A stretch of DNA of 64,000 bases. It comes from Klebsormidium nitens. Taxonomy: Eukaryota > Streptophyta > Klebsormidiophyceae > Klebsormidiales > Klebsormidiaceae. Numbering within the stretch: position 1 is the first letter of the stretch; each line of letters opens with the position of its first letter. Positions 26,601-42,747 of this stretch are shown here, piece after piece. The position numbers and the translations under genes are program-made. Under the pieces are notes generated by a model. It ran no database searches and was not told where the DNA came from. It saw only the letters and a program-made list of their open reading frames with translations. The stretch is taken from contig DF236983.1 in assembly GCA_000708835.1 (NCBI GenBank), positions 4,253 to 68,252 on the forward strand, in the 5' to 3' direction.

Positions 26601-27191
26601 GCACAGTGCTCTACTTTGACGCCAGTACCTTTTGCATCAAGACGGTCAGAACGAACTACTTTGGTACAAAATCCAGGGCGTTCGTTGGTGACAGATAGCT
26701 TCTATTCCTCCAGGAATTCAATCTGGAAGAAATCATGAAGGAGGAGGTGGACGCCGGCGATGCGAAATCGCGTCAGGAAAAGCTTGCCGAGGTGAGGCAG
26801 CCGTCACTTTCATTTTGGCAGTTTCGTTTGGGGTTAGTTGGAGGCTTCTATGTTATGATTCCCGACTCATTTTGTACCTTTGTTTCAAAGTGCCTGAACG
26901 ACGGAAGATGCTTTTGGTATTGGCCTGGGGTAGATGTTCCTAAATGTACTTTCCGTAGTCGCTTTTTTGGCGAAAAGGAGTCAGGTGAGGGTCAAAATAA
27001 CGTCACGGCGCCAAGGAGCTTGATGAAGTGGTTGCTCCGGGGTGCAGCTCGAGAAGCAATTGAAGGACGAAGCAGCGGCTCTTCTTCTGGAGAAGGAGAA
27101 GGCCGCAAAGACCGGCACGACAGGACCCTCAAAAAAGAAGAAGAAAAAGAAGAAGGCAGCTAGTAAAGGGCAAAATCGAGCGGAGCTTTGA
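17669..27191 (+). CDS. Secretory multi-thioredoxin-fold protein, PDI/P5-like (22 exons)
   Basis: Probably an ER-lumen thiol-disulfide protein. Exons: 17669-17772, 18223-18292, 18650-18688, 19000-19050, 19264-19320, 19574-19642, 19850-19916, 20192-20277, 20580-20644, 20992-21091, 21375-21674, 22059-22105, 22382-22484, 22909-23040, 23213-23299, 23620-23676, 24049-24159, 24591-24697, 25346-25646, 26097-26162, 26714-26791, 27048-27191. All join in frame to 746 residues. Residues 1-24 form a signal peptide (RIALLCIASLCMQFSMA). Domain 1 carries WLVNFFADDCDNC with CxxC at 66-69. A redox-inactive fold follows (about 154-260). A second thioredoxin-like fold (about 297-430) keeps one Cys only (FREPCEEQ, Cys319). 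After another fold comes a P5-like C-terminal domain (about 530-650) with LLNAKKMRYARLEGAF. The acidic tail ends in a coiled coil and eight lysines (728-735), with no KDEL-type ending. Domain count is approximate and exact subfamily unknown. Confidence 0.85.
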
Positions 27192-29271
27192 AACTGTAAG
27201 AGGACGGCATGCACCCGCAAGCCTCCTTTGCGAACAGATTGAATGGGAGTGCGTTAAGTATGGTCAAGAGAGAATCAGTACTTCAAGTCGTCCAAGTCGT
27301 TCCATCGGGTTGGTAGGCTCGTTTGCATGTCTTGAAAATTTAAGCACATTCATCAACTCAAGATTGGCATTGTGGCGCACATGCTGCTGGATGTTGTATG
27401 CCAACTTCAGGTTTTTCGAAACAGAAGGGGCGATAGGACAATTCTGGCACGAGGAGCAAAGCACGCGCCTTTGTATCCTCTCAATTCGTGATCCTTCTTT
27501 GTCATGAATCCTTGCATTGCTTTTTTGGATCTCTGTTTGCACGCATGTTCCGATCACGCCTCCTCAACTCAATGACATCGTGCACACGCTTACACTGTAC
27601 ACGGTGTAAGTAGGTTATGATGCCGCAAGCCTGCCGCGCAGAATTATTCTCAGCCCATCGAACGTCATCAATGTAAACGGCAACGAGATCTAAGTGCAAG
27701 TGCCATCATGCAATATCATGATTGGCTCGATGCGGTCCTTAATTTGCGGGTGAAGGAGCTCAATTTTCGAAGCCGGCAATCGCGGCATGCAAGATCATTG
27801 GTCGATTGAGTACAATAAACTACGATGAACCAACGGCACGAGTATAAGAAGAAGATCGCAAGTGACCGCTCAAGTCCTGAGGAGCGACTCAGTACCTAGG
27901 CTAGCGGGAGTTCGTTGCCTGACCTCGGCGCGGCGCTGAGTGGCCCGCGGCCGCGCGCCAGCCGGATCGCGGCGGCCAGCCTGAGATCTTATCCAGATCC
28001 TCATCTGGATCCGTCGATGTCACCCAAAGCAGGAAGGTTCTAAACGCTGACCTGGACGCAGGTCGGTACCACGTTGGATTTTCGGGACGGTAACTCTACC
28101 CTAACAGATTTGTGCCTTAAGTAAGACTGGCGCCCGGGGTAATGGTGTGGTTAAATTGTTGGTTAGGTTGAGTCGGGCTGCGAACCGCAGATATTCTTGG
28201 GTTATGAAAGATCGGGTTGTTACATTGTTTCTTTGCTCGGGCTCTACGTCACTGCTCACAAAAGTTAACAAAACGTTACCAGTATCCACTCCGACGCACA
28301 CCGTACCGCTACTGGTAACTTGCGTGCTCATGATTACGGGGTGGGGCAGCGGGCCCGGGCCCTCGACCCGGGCGCCAGACAATCAGGACTTACCGGCTGG
28401 TACCTGATCAACCGGGCTGCTTCCGAGACGGGCTTATGGGTGACGCGGAGGATCCTGGCACCTGCTCATGGGATTCTTGGCCAATCTGAGCCCCGAGTTA
28501 TCAACCAATCAGAATCTGACTCTTGTCAGGATGCGTTTATGCTGATGAATGGATAGATATGAGCTTGCATCTTCTTTGTATTCAACCTCGTAATCCTGAA
28601 TCAGCCGGCTGAGTACTTGACATAATATGTTTCCCAGGCATCCACTAGCGTCTACATGGACGCTTGTGCCAAACAACCTTCCATAAAATGCGTCCCACGA
28701 AAAAGACATATCCGAAGGATTGTGGTCGTAAGTCCTTGCGCGTGACTGATTCGAGAGGGCAGACGAGCTGACGTCACTGTCAGGGAAAGCTTTGATCCAG
28801 AGTCCAGACTCCAGACATCTCTGCCATCTCTCTATCCTACCACACTGGTTCCATGGCTCCGTGTTTCATGATGGTGTAGGTAGCCTGAAGGGCTTGCGAC
28901 AGTTGCTAGAAGAGCCAACACATGGTGCATTCGAAGGCGTTCGCAAGCATGGGCCATGCTTTGGAGCGATAGGATAATAAAGTGCGCTTTTTGAGATGCA
29001 AATCGGAGAGCTCGTGGCCAGCTGCGGGCTACCAGAATCCGTTCCAGGCATCCAGGATTCATTGTTGAAAGGCCGCCGGCCCAGCAGCTGTCTGAGCTTT
29101 GCCTGTTCTTGACGGCACCTCAACAGTCCAAATCAAGGCTGGTTGTCTGGAAAGTCGGTGCCAGAGAGTGCAAACAGACACTGGTCGGTTGGGCCATGCA
29201 CTGTTCTGGCCCGCTCTTTGCTGCGGCAGAAACCTCAGACTTTGGGAGGAGTTTCTAAAGAGTCAGGCACC
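27192..29271. other. Intergenic region upstream of beta-amylase
   Basis: Two kilobases without a supported gene, between two plus-strand genes. It holds the 3' region of the PDI-like gene and the promoter of the beta-amylase. A very GC-rich block occurs at about 27920-27985. Small open frames here match no family I know. Confidence 0.6.
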
Positions 29272-32200
29272 ATGTTGAACTTGAAGGCCTTGGCACCTGG
29301 GCCGTCCCCAACCCGGACAGCTTTGCAGGAGCGCTTGGCATCGTCCAGTTTGTGCGAGACAACGGGCAGTGTCCGAAAAACTGGCTTCACATCGTTGGAG
29401 GCACATCTGAAGCCTAGAGTGCCCTGTGAACCGGGGACAGCCTGTCGGTGCAGTAGGTTTGTACAGCAGGTCATACAGAGTGAAACAGCAGAGAGGGGGG
29501 GGAGGATGAGCAGCGGGACTCCTCCCCCATACAGGATTAGGGCAAAGAGCAGGGGAGTGTACCATGAGGAGAAGTTGTCGAACAACACAATACATTTTTC
29601 GCCCTTGCCGGGCTCAGGGCCGCAGGTTTTGAGTAGAGAACCACTTGTACAAAATGTGAGCCCCTGAGTTCCTGATCGTATCTCTTTACGCCAGCGTCTC
29701 AATTTTGAACTTGACCTGTGGTAGCCTCAAACGAGGTTTGGCTCCCAAGGTTTTTGATTTCTATTCTATCATAGTTGTCCTTCAGATTGAGGGCCCGTCC
29801 AGCCTTGACAATGAAGGAATGCAGCTTATATGGTGTAGCAGTGGAGTAAATATGCACTACATGGAGACAATTGAGGGTTTCTACAGATAGCGTTTCTTGA
29901 GTCCTCGGTCTTGCCAATGCAAGGCAAGTCGGATGTAGCCAGCCTCTGATTACTTGTGAGCAGCTTGGATTCACCGCGCAATGCCTGCAAATAGAGGCGA
30001 GTGTGTGATCTGGCAGGAAGAGGAGACAGTTTCCGAAGCTAATCTATTCACCGGTTCTGTCTGAAGGTTGAGCTTCTGAGAGGGTAGGCTTCTGAGAGGG
30101 TCTTGAATTGGACATTGTCCTTTATTTGAAGGGGAGAGCATCTGGAAAACCTGGCAGAATCAACGTCTGCGCCGTGTCATCTCAAGTGGCAGAGTGTATG
30201 GTACCACAGTGAATTGGGTATCAGCTTTATCTCGAACGACCTGTGTAGATATTGCAATGGTCATGCACTCCGGCTGTGTAACTTGATCTGTTCAACTTGA
30301 TCCGTTCATCGTGGCAGCAAGTAAAACCAGACTCTATGGTGGTTTTCCATTCAAGTTCTCACACTGATCTTTCTTTTCTGCAGCATGTTCCAATATACGT
30401 CATGCTACCTCTTGACACCGTCACTATTGTGAACACACTCAATCATGTGAAGGCCCTCAATGCGGGACTGCGTGCTTTGAAAAGCATTGGGGTTGCCGGC
30501 GTTATGGTCGATGTCTGGGTAAGCCTTCTGTTTTCTTTTCTATTCGCCCTTTTCTTTTGCTGGCGTCACTGTTCGAATTGCTCCTTATCTGCTCTTAGCT
30601 GCATTAGAAGCAGACTCATTTCCTGGCAGCATTCGATTTGGACTTGGAGCACATTTCTGGCAGTTCATCTTGGTGGCATGCAAATGTGAGGAGAAATCCT
30701 CAGCTGATCATTATAAGCCACGCAGTGCTCCAGATTGTTTGGCCCTTTGCAAAGAATATCCTCATCGTGCGTGCATACAAGAAGTATTGATTTCGCTCTT
30801 CAAATTTGGAGATGTTTGCAATGTTCTGGTTTGGCAATGCTGGTCCATTGTGGCGGACTGGTAGTGAAAGTTGGATCACTAGGGTTTGTCTGATCCCCTG
30901 GGTTCTGCTCTTCTCCCTGCTCAGCTGGATAGTGTATGCTTGGATATCACTCAACTCAAAGGGCATGGCGTTGAGCGGAACCGGTACTTGTTGTCATCAA
31001 GGAAAGTGGTTGCCCCCCGGCAGATCCTACTAACGCTAATCACCTTGTGGCAGCGCTAGTACATCCTTGTCCTTGTTCACATGTCCATCTTCATTGTTCG
31101 TCTAGACCAGTTAACAAGTCAGTCATTGTCTGGAGCTACCTTTACTTTGGGAGCACTTGCAGAAGGCGATATATCTCCCAGGCAGCCCCCTGCAGAGCCT
31201 TCCTCTCCCTTTTCAGAGACAAGTCTGCCAGGATGGCCTCTCTACCAATCAAGTCACTTATGTGATTGGTGAAGTGACCATCGTGCAGGACACAGAAGTC
31301 ATGTGCACTGCAGCCTTTGCAGGACACTCTCAAGCCAAGATTAGCCCAGTCTCTCACACCAAATCTGGTTCCTTAACATTGTTGGCATTGTGCTTTCTGC
31401 AGTGGGGCATCGTGGAGGCGGACGGACCACGGCAGTACGACTGGTCAGCGTACATGGCGCTCATCAAGATGGTCCATTCCATGGGGCTCAAGGTCCAGGC
31501 AGTGATGTCATTCCACGCATGCGGCGGGAATGTTGGGGACTCGTGTCTAGTTAGCCTGCCCTACTGGGTGCTCCAGGTACAGCAAATCTCTCCTTTTGCT
31601 GAGCAGCCTGATTACTTATTCAGATTTATATCTAGATGCATTGCTGAAGATGAATTGCTCGAGACAAGAGAAACAGCCACCGAGGCCCTTCTGTTGCACA
31701 TGACTCACGTCATGGTGTTGTGCTGCCTTCCATTGTTACCACTACGTTGGTTACTTTTGGCATGATTGAACAGTGCCTTAATTTCCAACTTTGCATTTTG
31801 CAGCAGATCAATCTACTGCACACTGCTTCTCGTAATAGGGGCCTCATTGTCATATCCACGTAAAGGAAAATGCTGCCAATCGGTTGAGGATCTCACATGG
31901 AGCTTCAGCCTCTGGGCAAAGCGCAACCTGACACCTTCTGGTTGACTGCATTTTATCAAGATCTTGACAGTGGCGCGTTATGCATGCACCGTTAGCTTCT
32001 TGGCATCTTTGTGTCCACAAAAGTGGACCTACTCTGATTCCTTCGTCTTTCTTCCTTTTGCAGGAGGCAGAGAAAAATCCAGAGGTTTTGTACACTGACC
32101 AGAATGGGAACCGCAACGGGGAGTACCTGTCGCTCGGGGTGGACTGCCTGCCGCTGTTTGAGGGGCGCAGCCCGGTTCAGATCTACCACGACTTCATGGA

Positions 32201-33864
32201 GAGCTTTCGGGACACCTTCCACCAGTACCTTGGGGACTGCATCGTGGTACGGTTCTATCTGCCAGGTCTCTGTATGGTCCATGTGTGCCTTGTTGTGTTT
32301 CCAAGTGGGAGTGGAACAAAGAATGTCCACTCTGCGGCCCTGCGTTTAAGCTCTTGGCCCCCAAACCTGGAATTGCAATCGTCCTCCCGTACTTCTAATC
32401 CCAGTGTGCAGTCTTCTGCCCTCTGCCTACTCTGGATCATGTATCAGGTCTGTTTCCGAGTCTCAGGCTGTTCCTAATTCAGGTTCACGATTTTCGTCCA
32501 TCTTATGGTCCATCAGTGCAAAGCAGAGCGATCATCTCAAGTCGCCGTAGGACATCTGTGAGGTTGAGACGAAGCTTGCATTTGAATCGCCTGGTGTTTA
32601 TGGACCGCGGCAGGGGTTCTATCCTATGCCATCTATCTGTTCAACAGCCCTCTGTCCTGGCCTTCAAGCATTTTGCTTCAGAAGCAAGACGCTGACACTC
32701 CAAGCTCGTGCGGCCCCGTATCAGGTCATTTCAGTCGTATGTTTTCCAAGTTTGCAAGATAGGCAGGGGACTGCGATCGATTCATCTACCATTTGAATAA
32801 ACAGAAGCACCAGTTTGATCCACTTCTCCTTTTGAGTGAGTCAGACAGCGAAAGACCGCCCCATGTTATTACAGACTCAGTAAAAGCTACTGCATATGAG
32901 ACCTGAGTTGACCTCGTTTTCTTCCACTCAAAAACAGGAAGTTGCCGTGGGCATGGGGCCCGCGGGCGAGCTGCGCTACCCGTCGTACCCGGAAGGCGAC
33001 GGCCGGTGGCGCTTCCCCGGCATCGGCGAATTCCAGTGCTACGACAAGTACATGATGGCCAATCTGCGGGCGTGCGCGGCAGCAGTCGGGCGGCCCGAGT
33101 GGGGCCTGCGGGGCCCGCACAACTCCGGGAACTACAACAACTGGCCGGACGAGACGGGGTTCTTCAACCAGCACAGCGGGGCGTATATGAACGAGTACGG
33201 GGACTTTTTCCTGTCGTGGTACGCAGAGAATCTTGCGGCGCACGGGGATAGGGTTTTGGGGGCGGCCGCGGCGGTGTTTCAGGGGACGGGGGTCGTTTTG
33301 GCGGGGAAATTGGCGGGGGTGCATTGGTGGAACCGGCACCCGTCGCATGCGGCAGAGCTCACGGCGGGGTACTACAGCTGTCGGGGGAAGAACCTGGTCC
33401 GGAAGGAGGGGTACGAGCGGATCGTGCGCGTGTTCGCGAAGCACGAGGCGGTGCTCAACTTCACTTGCGTCGAGATGGCCGACAACGAGCAGCCGCCCGA
33501 GGCGATGTGCAGCCCCGAGCGGCTTCTGCTGAAGGTGCGGCAAACGGCGGCGCGGTACGGGGTTCCGGTTTCGGGGGAGAACGCGTTGCCGCGGTACGAC
33601 TTGTCGGCGCACCGGATGATCAAGCACAACGTGCACAGGAAGGATATGCGGAACCTGCCGCGGATGGTTGCGTTTACGTTCTTGCGAATGGGGGAGAGCT
33701 TGTTCCAGACGGATCATTGGCGGCTGTTTGTCGAGTTTGTGCGAAACATGGACAAGAGGGAGTTGTTGGAAGACCCGAAAAAGCCCCGAAAGGAGGGGCA
33801 GCATGGGGTGCCGCACAGTGTGGACGTTCGCAAGAATACCCAAGTGCTGCAAATGCAATTGTAG
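29272..33864 (+). CDS. Beta-amylase, glycoside hydrolase family 14, with plastid-like N-terminus (5 exons)
   Basis: Releases maltose from the non-reducing ends of starch chains. Exons: 29272-29655, 30384-30518, 31403-31576, 32064-32246, 32938-33864, giving 600 residues. The first 128 residues are rich in Ser, Thr, Arg and Pro and poor in acidic residues near the start, consistent with a chloroplast transit peptide. The catalytic barrel begins [17 protein letters not shown]. Motifs in order: [33 protein letters not shown] with the catalytic acid Glu303, [31 protein letters not shown], and GENALPRYD with the catalytic base Glu506. Both catalytic glutamates are intact, so it should be active. 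The start is the ATG at 29272 in context CACCATGT. The last exon is 927 bp and much richer in GC than exons 1-2. It is convergent with PRMT10. Confidence 0.94.
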
Positions 33865-35328
33865 GTTTTGTAGTTGCGGCCAGCACATTGTTAGAAGGCT
33901 GACTCTCGGGTTACCCGAGGTATGTAGAACAGTAGAGTTTCGCGCTGAAGTTCCTTGCTTAGCAAGTTCGGGGATGGAGGCAAGTGCGCTGCATTAGCAT
34001 TGAACTGGAAAGTGTTTTGCAAGAAGCCAGAGTAGCTCTGGATGAATCTAGATTGGGCCAGTGTTTATACTGTAAGCTTCAGTGGAATCAAAGTGATGGA
34101 GCAGCCAATTTGAATTTAGGTTAGAAGAAGGGGTTTGCAGAACAGGACTGGGAAAGGTACATGTAGCACAGGAAGCTTGAAAGTCGGTCGGAGATCACAG
34201 TTCATTCAGTGCATACAATCATTGGTTAAGTGACAAATAAACGATTTAAGAAATGCCGTGACCAGGTTTCGTATCAGGCTTGTCAAGGAACAGCATCAAA
34301 GATCATATATACTGCATGAAAGAATTCAGCTGTGGACTCATGAAGGCGTTATGTGCAATGCGTCTCAGCTCATGGTCCCGGCGCGGTTTGAAGTTGGTGA
34401 GACGATCCTCGTATTGGATCTGGCCACAGTGCAATGACAGTAGTTAATTCGAGTCTATCAGGATAACTTGTTCGAATGAAGAAGACATATCATATATGTT
34501 GAGCACCATGCATGGCATGCATATGGGCCCGGCCCTCCATCCTTTTGCATGCGCGTATGCTTAATTAATACATGGTATGCATGATTAGTATGTGCTCGAT
34601 CGATTGTGCTTGTATAATTGCACAGAAAGCTGTTAATGGATACGTATCTGCCAGGCTTGAGGCTCGCGGTGAATTAGTGCTCGCATGCAAATCGTATTTG
34701 CAGGATGCATGGGATCCGGTGATATGCATTTTTTGTCGTCGGACCAATCCAGGTTAAATGACGATACTCTCCTTCTCGCAACCCGAATCATTCAGTCTGC
34801 ATTCTTTTCTACGGGGAATGCATTTTGCGATCAACGGCGGCCCAGAATTTTGCATTTAGCAGCCGTCCTTCAGAAGCGGATGTACATGCTGCATGTCAGA
34901 CTGTTCTTCTCGGTTTCGGAGCCCGGCTGCTACTATTCTGCGCTAAAAATGGCATGCGAGGATCGCTGCATGGCGTTGTCGGATGCAGTACTTCAATATT
35001 TGAACAACAACGCGAGCAACGACATACCTTGACGACTGACGGCCTGTCAGTACGCTCACTTTCCCACTTGTGCGCACATCTTGACGGCCGGGCAAATTGC
35101 AAACACTTTCCAGAAGCACTGAGGCCCTGCTACTGAGCAAGTAGTCCGGGAGAAGTAGTCCGGGACATTGAACTTTATTCTCGTCGTTGCAGCCTGCACT
35201 AATCGATGCCAAGTCCCAGAGCAGCGTCGTCAACACACATGAGCAAGACCTCGTCTTGCCGGCTCTTCCTTCCAATCTCCATGCACTAGCGTATAAGAAT
35301 AGTTGGAGCGGCAAGTGCAGCGAATAAA
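33865..35328. other. Tail-to-tail intergenic region (beta-amylase / PRMT10)
   Basis: The 3' regions of two converging genes meet here. No gene is supported. The stretch 34500-34720 is rich in CATGCAT/GCATGC strings (RY-like), for example GGCATGCATATGGGCC near 34515. Whether these act on anything is unknown. Confidence 0.55.
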
Positions 35329-39896
<4,568 letters not shown>

Positions 39897-41076
39897 AATT
39901 TTTTCCGCTCCAACACTTTCCGCCGTGAATACGGCCCTCTGAACAGTGTCCGCTACAGAAAAGTGGTCGTTAGTGCAATGGAGGCGCTTTTGCCAAGGAC
40001 CATTACCGTCAGGGTGAATCGCGGTTCGCCTCAGAACAATGTGCGAGCCCGCCGAACAACTCAGAGACGGTGCTTGAGCAGTCCTCTTTGCAATGCAGGC
40101 TGTAGATCTCAGGACGGCAGAGAAAGCAGAGTTGCTGAGGCTCAGGGCTGTCATTCCATTGCACCAACCAAACAGGCACTCGAGATCCCGCACGACACTT
40201 GAATCAAAACAAGAGCTCAAGGGTCATGGGAGCACTCCCAAGGTCCAGGATATTGCAGCTCGTTCCTCCCTTGAAGGCCGTCTTCCTTCACTTTCCGATT
40301 TTCTAGCCTGCTGATCAGCTCAAAGCCTTTGGCTAGCTGACCCCTGATCTTTGAAGTCAAACTGCCTAGCCTAGGACTAGCTACCTAGAGCCACAGCCTT
40401 TATAAGCTAGGTCGCCAGCTACCGTAGTGGCACGGACAATTCGCGCCAGGCTCTTACGAAAATTATTTTATTTCAGTTCCTGGTTTCGCACCAGGGTTTT
40501 GAGGAATATTAAATTTTCGCAGTAGCCAAGATTAACAGTGTTTTAGGCCCTTTTTTGCGTGTTTTTAGGCTTCATTTGATTTATTTTGGTTCCGCACTTT
40601 CGCACCAATCTTAAAATAATTTCCGAAAATTTTCGCACGAAGGCCTGACGATTATTTTTGGTGCGACTTTATTGTCCGTGCCACTACGGTAGGTATGGCG
40701 CCAGCATGATGGCTGGCCGCCGATCTGCAGCTTCACACGTGGGACGCGATTCTCGGGATCTTCAGATCTGCCAAATACGCAATCAAAAAAGGCTCTGATT
40801 GGTTGGGTTCTCAAAGAAGATCGCTTCTTTCAGGGTGCAAGCTAGCGGATGCCAGCAAGGAAGAAGATCCAAGTCATGCAGCATCCGACTCGTGCCAGCT
40901 TCTCTTTGTCACGACTCCATCGTGCGCACCTAACCTTATCCGATCTCGCAGGAAGGAAAGTAGGTACCCAGTATAACGGTAGTTCAGTTCGAAGCACAAT
41001 CTGTGAAGCCTTTCGTCTTGCTCGCGATCCCTCCCCTCTGTCCGGATTGAAATTTGCGCTGCTTCTCAATCTCAAA
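39897..41076. promoter_or_regulatory. Shared divergent upstream region of PRMT10 and peroxiredoxin
   Basis: About 1.2 kb between two start codons transcribed apart, so it must hold both promoters and 5' untranslated regions. The MITE at 40419-40692 sits in its middle, about 385 bp before the peroxiredoxin start and 520 bp before the PRMT10 start. It could have brought or displaced regulatory sequence. Confidence 0.6.
40419..40692. mobile_element. Non-autonomous inverted-repeat transposon (MITE), about 270 bp
   Basis: Perfect 22-base terminal inverted repeats occupy 40419-40440 (starting CTACCGTAGTGGCACGG) and 40671-40692 (the exact reverse complement). Reading TA as the target duplication (40420-40421 and 40690-40691), the element proper would be 40422-40689, consistent with the Tc1/mariner superfamily. 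The interior is AT-rich with subterminal inverted stretches (GAAAATTATTTTA at 40458 against TAAAATAATTTCC at 40612). It has no coding capacity, so a transposase would have to come from elsewhere. Another superfamily is possible because the boundaries rest on the TIRs only. Confidence 0.88.
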
Positions 41077-42747
41077 ATGGCGCCCCTCAAGGTTGGCGAT
41101 AAGCTCCCCGATGGCACCGTCAAGGGCCTGGACATGAAGGATATCTCCATCAAGGAGCTGACCAGCGGCAAGAAGGTCATTATCTTTGGGGTCCCTGGTA
41201 AGCACATGCATGTCTCTTTGAGGACCTATCCTCCATGCAGACCTACAATTGTGGCAGCATGCTCAGCTATGAGGTGTGAGGTTGGGCAGCAACTGGTCTT
41301 TTCTAGCGCCACAGCGAGCATGGATTGGCTGTTCTTGATCTGTCTCATCAATCTGGCGTGTCCGCTCTTGCACCAATTGAGATTGATGCTATGAAGATTG
41401 TTTAGGACAGCATATGTCAGCTTGTGTGTTGAATGCATTGGAACCTATTGAGGAAACATGAGGGGTCATATGGTGGAAATGAGCTGCGGACATGACTCCC
41501 TGAGATTCTTGCTAGGAGTGGATTAGTACGGTCTTTGCGGTTTTGCATTGCTGAAAGAGACTCTGGGGTGCAAATGGTATGTAAGCATTTCAATCTGCAA
41601 TTGTCATCGGGCTTTCAACCCGTGCAGCTGAAATACAGTATGTTTGGAGAGCTTAAAACAACTTTCTGAACGTTGATATTTTCCAGGGCTGACATGTAGT
41701 ATGCCTAAATTGAGTCGGCGGTGTTGATTTTTCTCAGAGTAAGTTGTTCAATTTGTTTGGCTGCTTTTAGGGAAACTCCAATTTTCTGCCTTTAAGTGAA
41801 CCATGCTTCTCCTTGCATGGAAATGGATCATGTTTGTGCTGGAGTAAGGCAAAGGACTGTCAGAATATGATGGAAGAGTGGTTCTCGATCAGGCTCCTCC
41901 GGCCTGCCATGTACCTCTTGAAACTCTACCCCTTCTCGCCAATTTCAGGTTCGCTCGAGGACCTCGTGAGAATTCTGTTCTTGGAGCTGGAGTTTCTCCA
42001 ATCTCTTGTTGCAATTTGATAGGGCGCAATTCACATCGGGTTTCTGGTCACCGGTGGTGCGTTGGAAGCAGTTATATGTTTCTGTCTTCAGGGAATCTTA
42101 CCAACCTCTATTCAAACAAACCTTGTCAACCTCTATCCAAGTAAACCTTGCCCTTGTGCATGAAACGGACCTGCGTAGAACCCTTGAAATTGAGTTATAA
42201 AATTGACAGTTGTGGGTTTCGCACCGCCAGACCTACCGTGCGTGTCTCGAAATCTGCTGGCCCCCTCCATCAGTCTGAAGTCTGTTTGAGGACCTTTTGA
42301 AAAGCCGCCGTTGTGTCCTAACCTACTGGAGGTGGGTGAGAAGTGGCTACAACTGTCACGACCATATGCGCAGGTGCGTTCACTCCGGTCTGCTCGAGTC
42401 AGCACCTGCCGGGATACATCAAGAAGCACGACGAGATCAAGTCCAAGGGCGTTGACACGATTGCAATTCTGGCCCCCAACGACCCCTTTGTGATGAAGGC
42501 TTGGGCTGAGCAGTACCCAGACTCCGAGGGCAAAATCCTGTACCTGGCTGACGGCACCATGGACTACACAAAGAAGCTGGGTTTTGAGGTGGACCTTTCA
42601 GGCCATGGTCTGGGTGTTAGGCTGCGTAGGTTCTCGTTGCTCGCGGAAGATGGGGTTGTCAAGGAGCTGAACTTGGAGGAGAGCGGAGGCCTCACCACCA
42701 GCGGCGCCGACGAGATGTGCACGATGTTGCCAATGGCGGGCCAGTAG
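41077..42747 (+). CDS. Type II peroxiredoxin (PRX5/PRXII family), two exons
   Basis: Thiol peroxidase reducing hydrogen peroxide and alkyl hydroperoxides, normally regenerated by glutaredoxin or thioredoxin. Exons 41077-41197 and 42374-42747 join at a phase-1 intron of 1176 bp to give 164 residues, the usual length of the cytosolic form. There is no targeting extension, and the start MAPLKVGDKLPDGT matches the family start. The active site is GAFTPVCSSQH with peroxidatic Cys47. PNDPFVMKAWAEQYP and GLGVRLRRFSLL are typical. The segment before NDPFVMKAW, where plant type II enzymes usually carry the resolving Cys, reads IAILAP and has none. The only other cysteine is Cys156 in a C-terminal tail (ADEMCTMLPMAGQ). 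It is convergent with MED20. Confidence 0.95.

Noticed and set aside
28101-28382. 93-codon minus-strand open frame in the intergenic region
   Set aside because: No family resemblance and no supporting signals; the length is not unusual for this base composition.
31157-31765. 202-codon plus-strand open frame
   Set aside because: Contains beta-amylase exon 3 with read-through into both introns; only 31403-31576 is supported.
32887-33888. 333-codon open frame on the minus strand
   Set aside because: It lies exactly opposite beta-amylase exon 5 and is Arg/Pro/Val/Leu-rich, a shadow of the very GC-rich coding strand.
34500-34720. RY-element cluster as a seed-type enhancer
   Set aside because: CATGCAT strings are dense, but the site lies between two gene 3' ends and such AT/GC palindromes recur in other intergenic parts of the window, so regulation is not supported.
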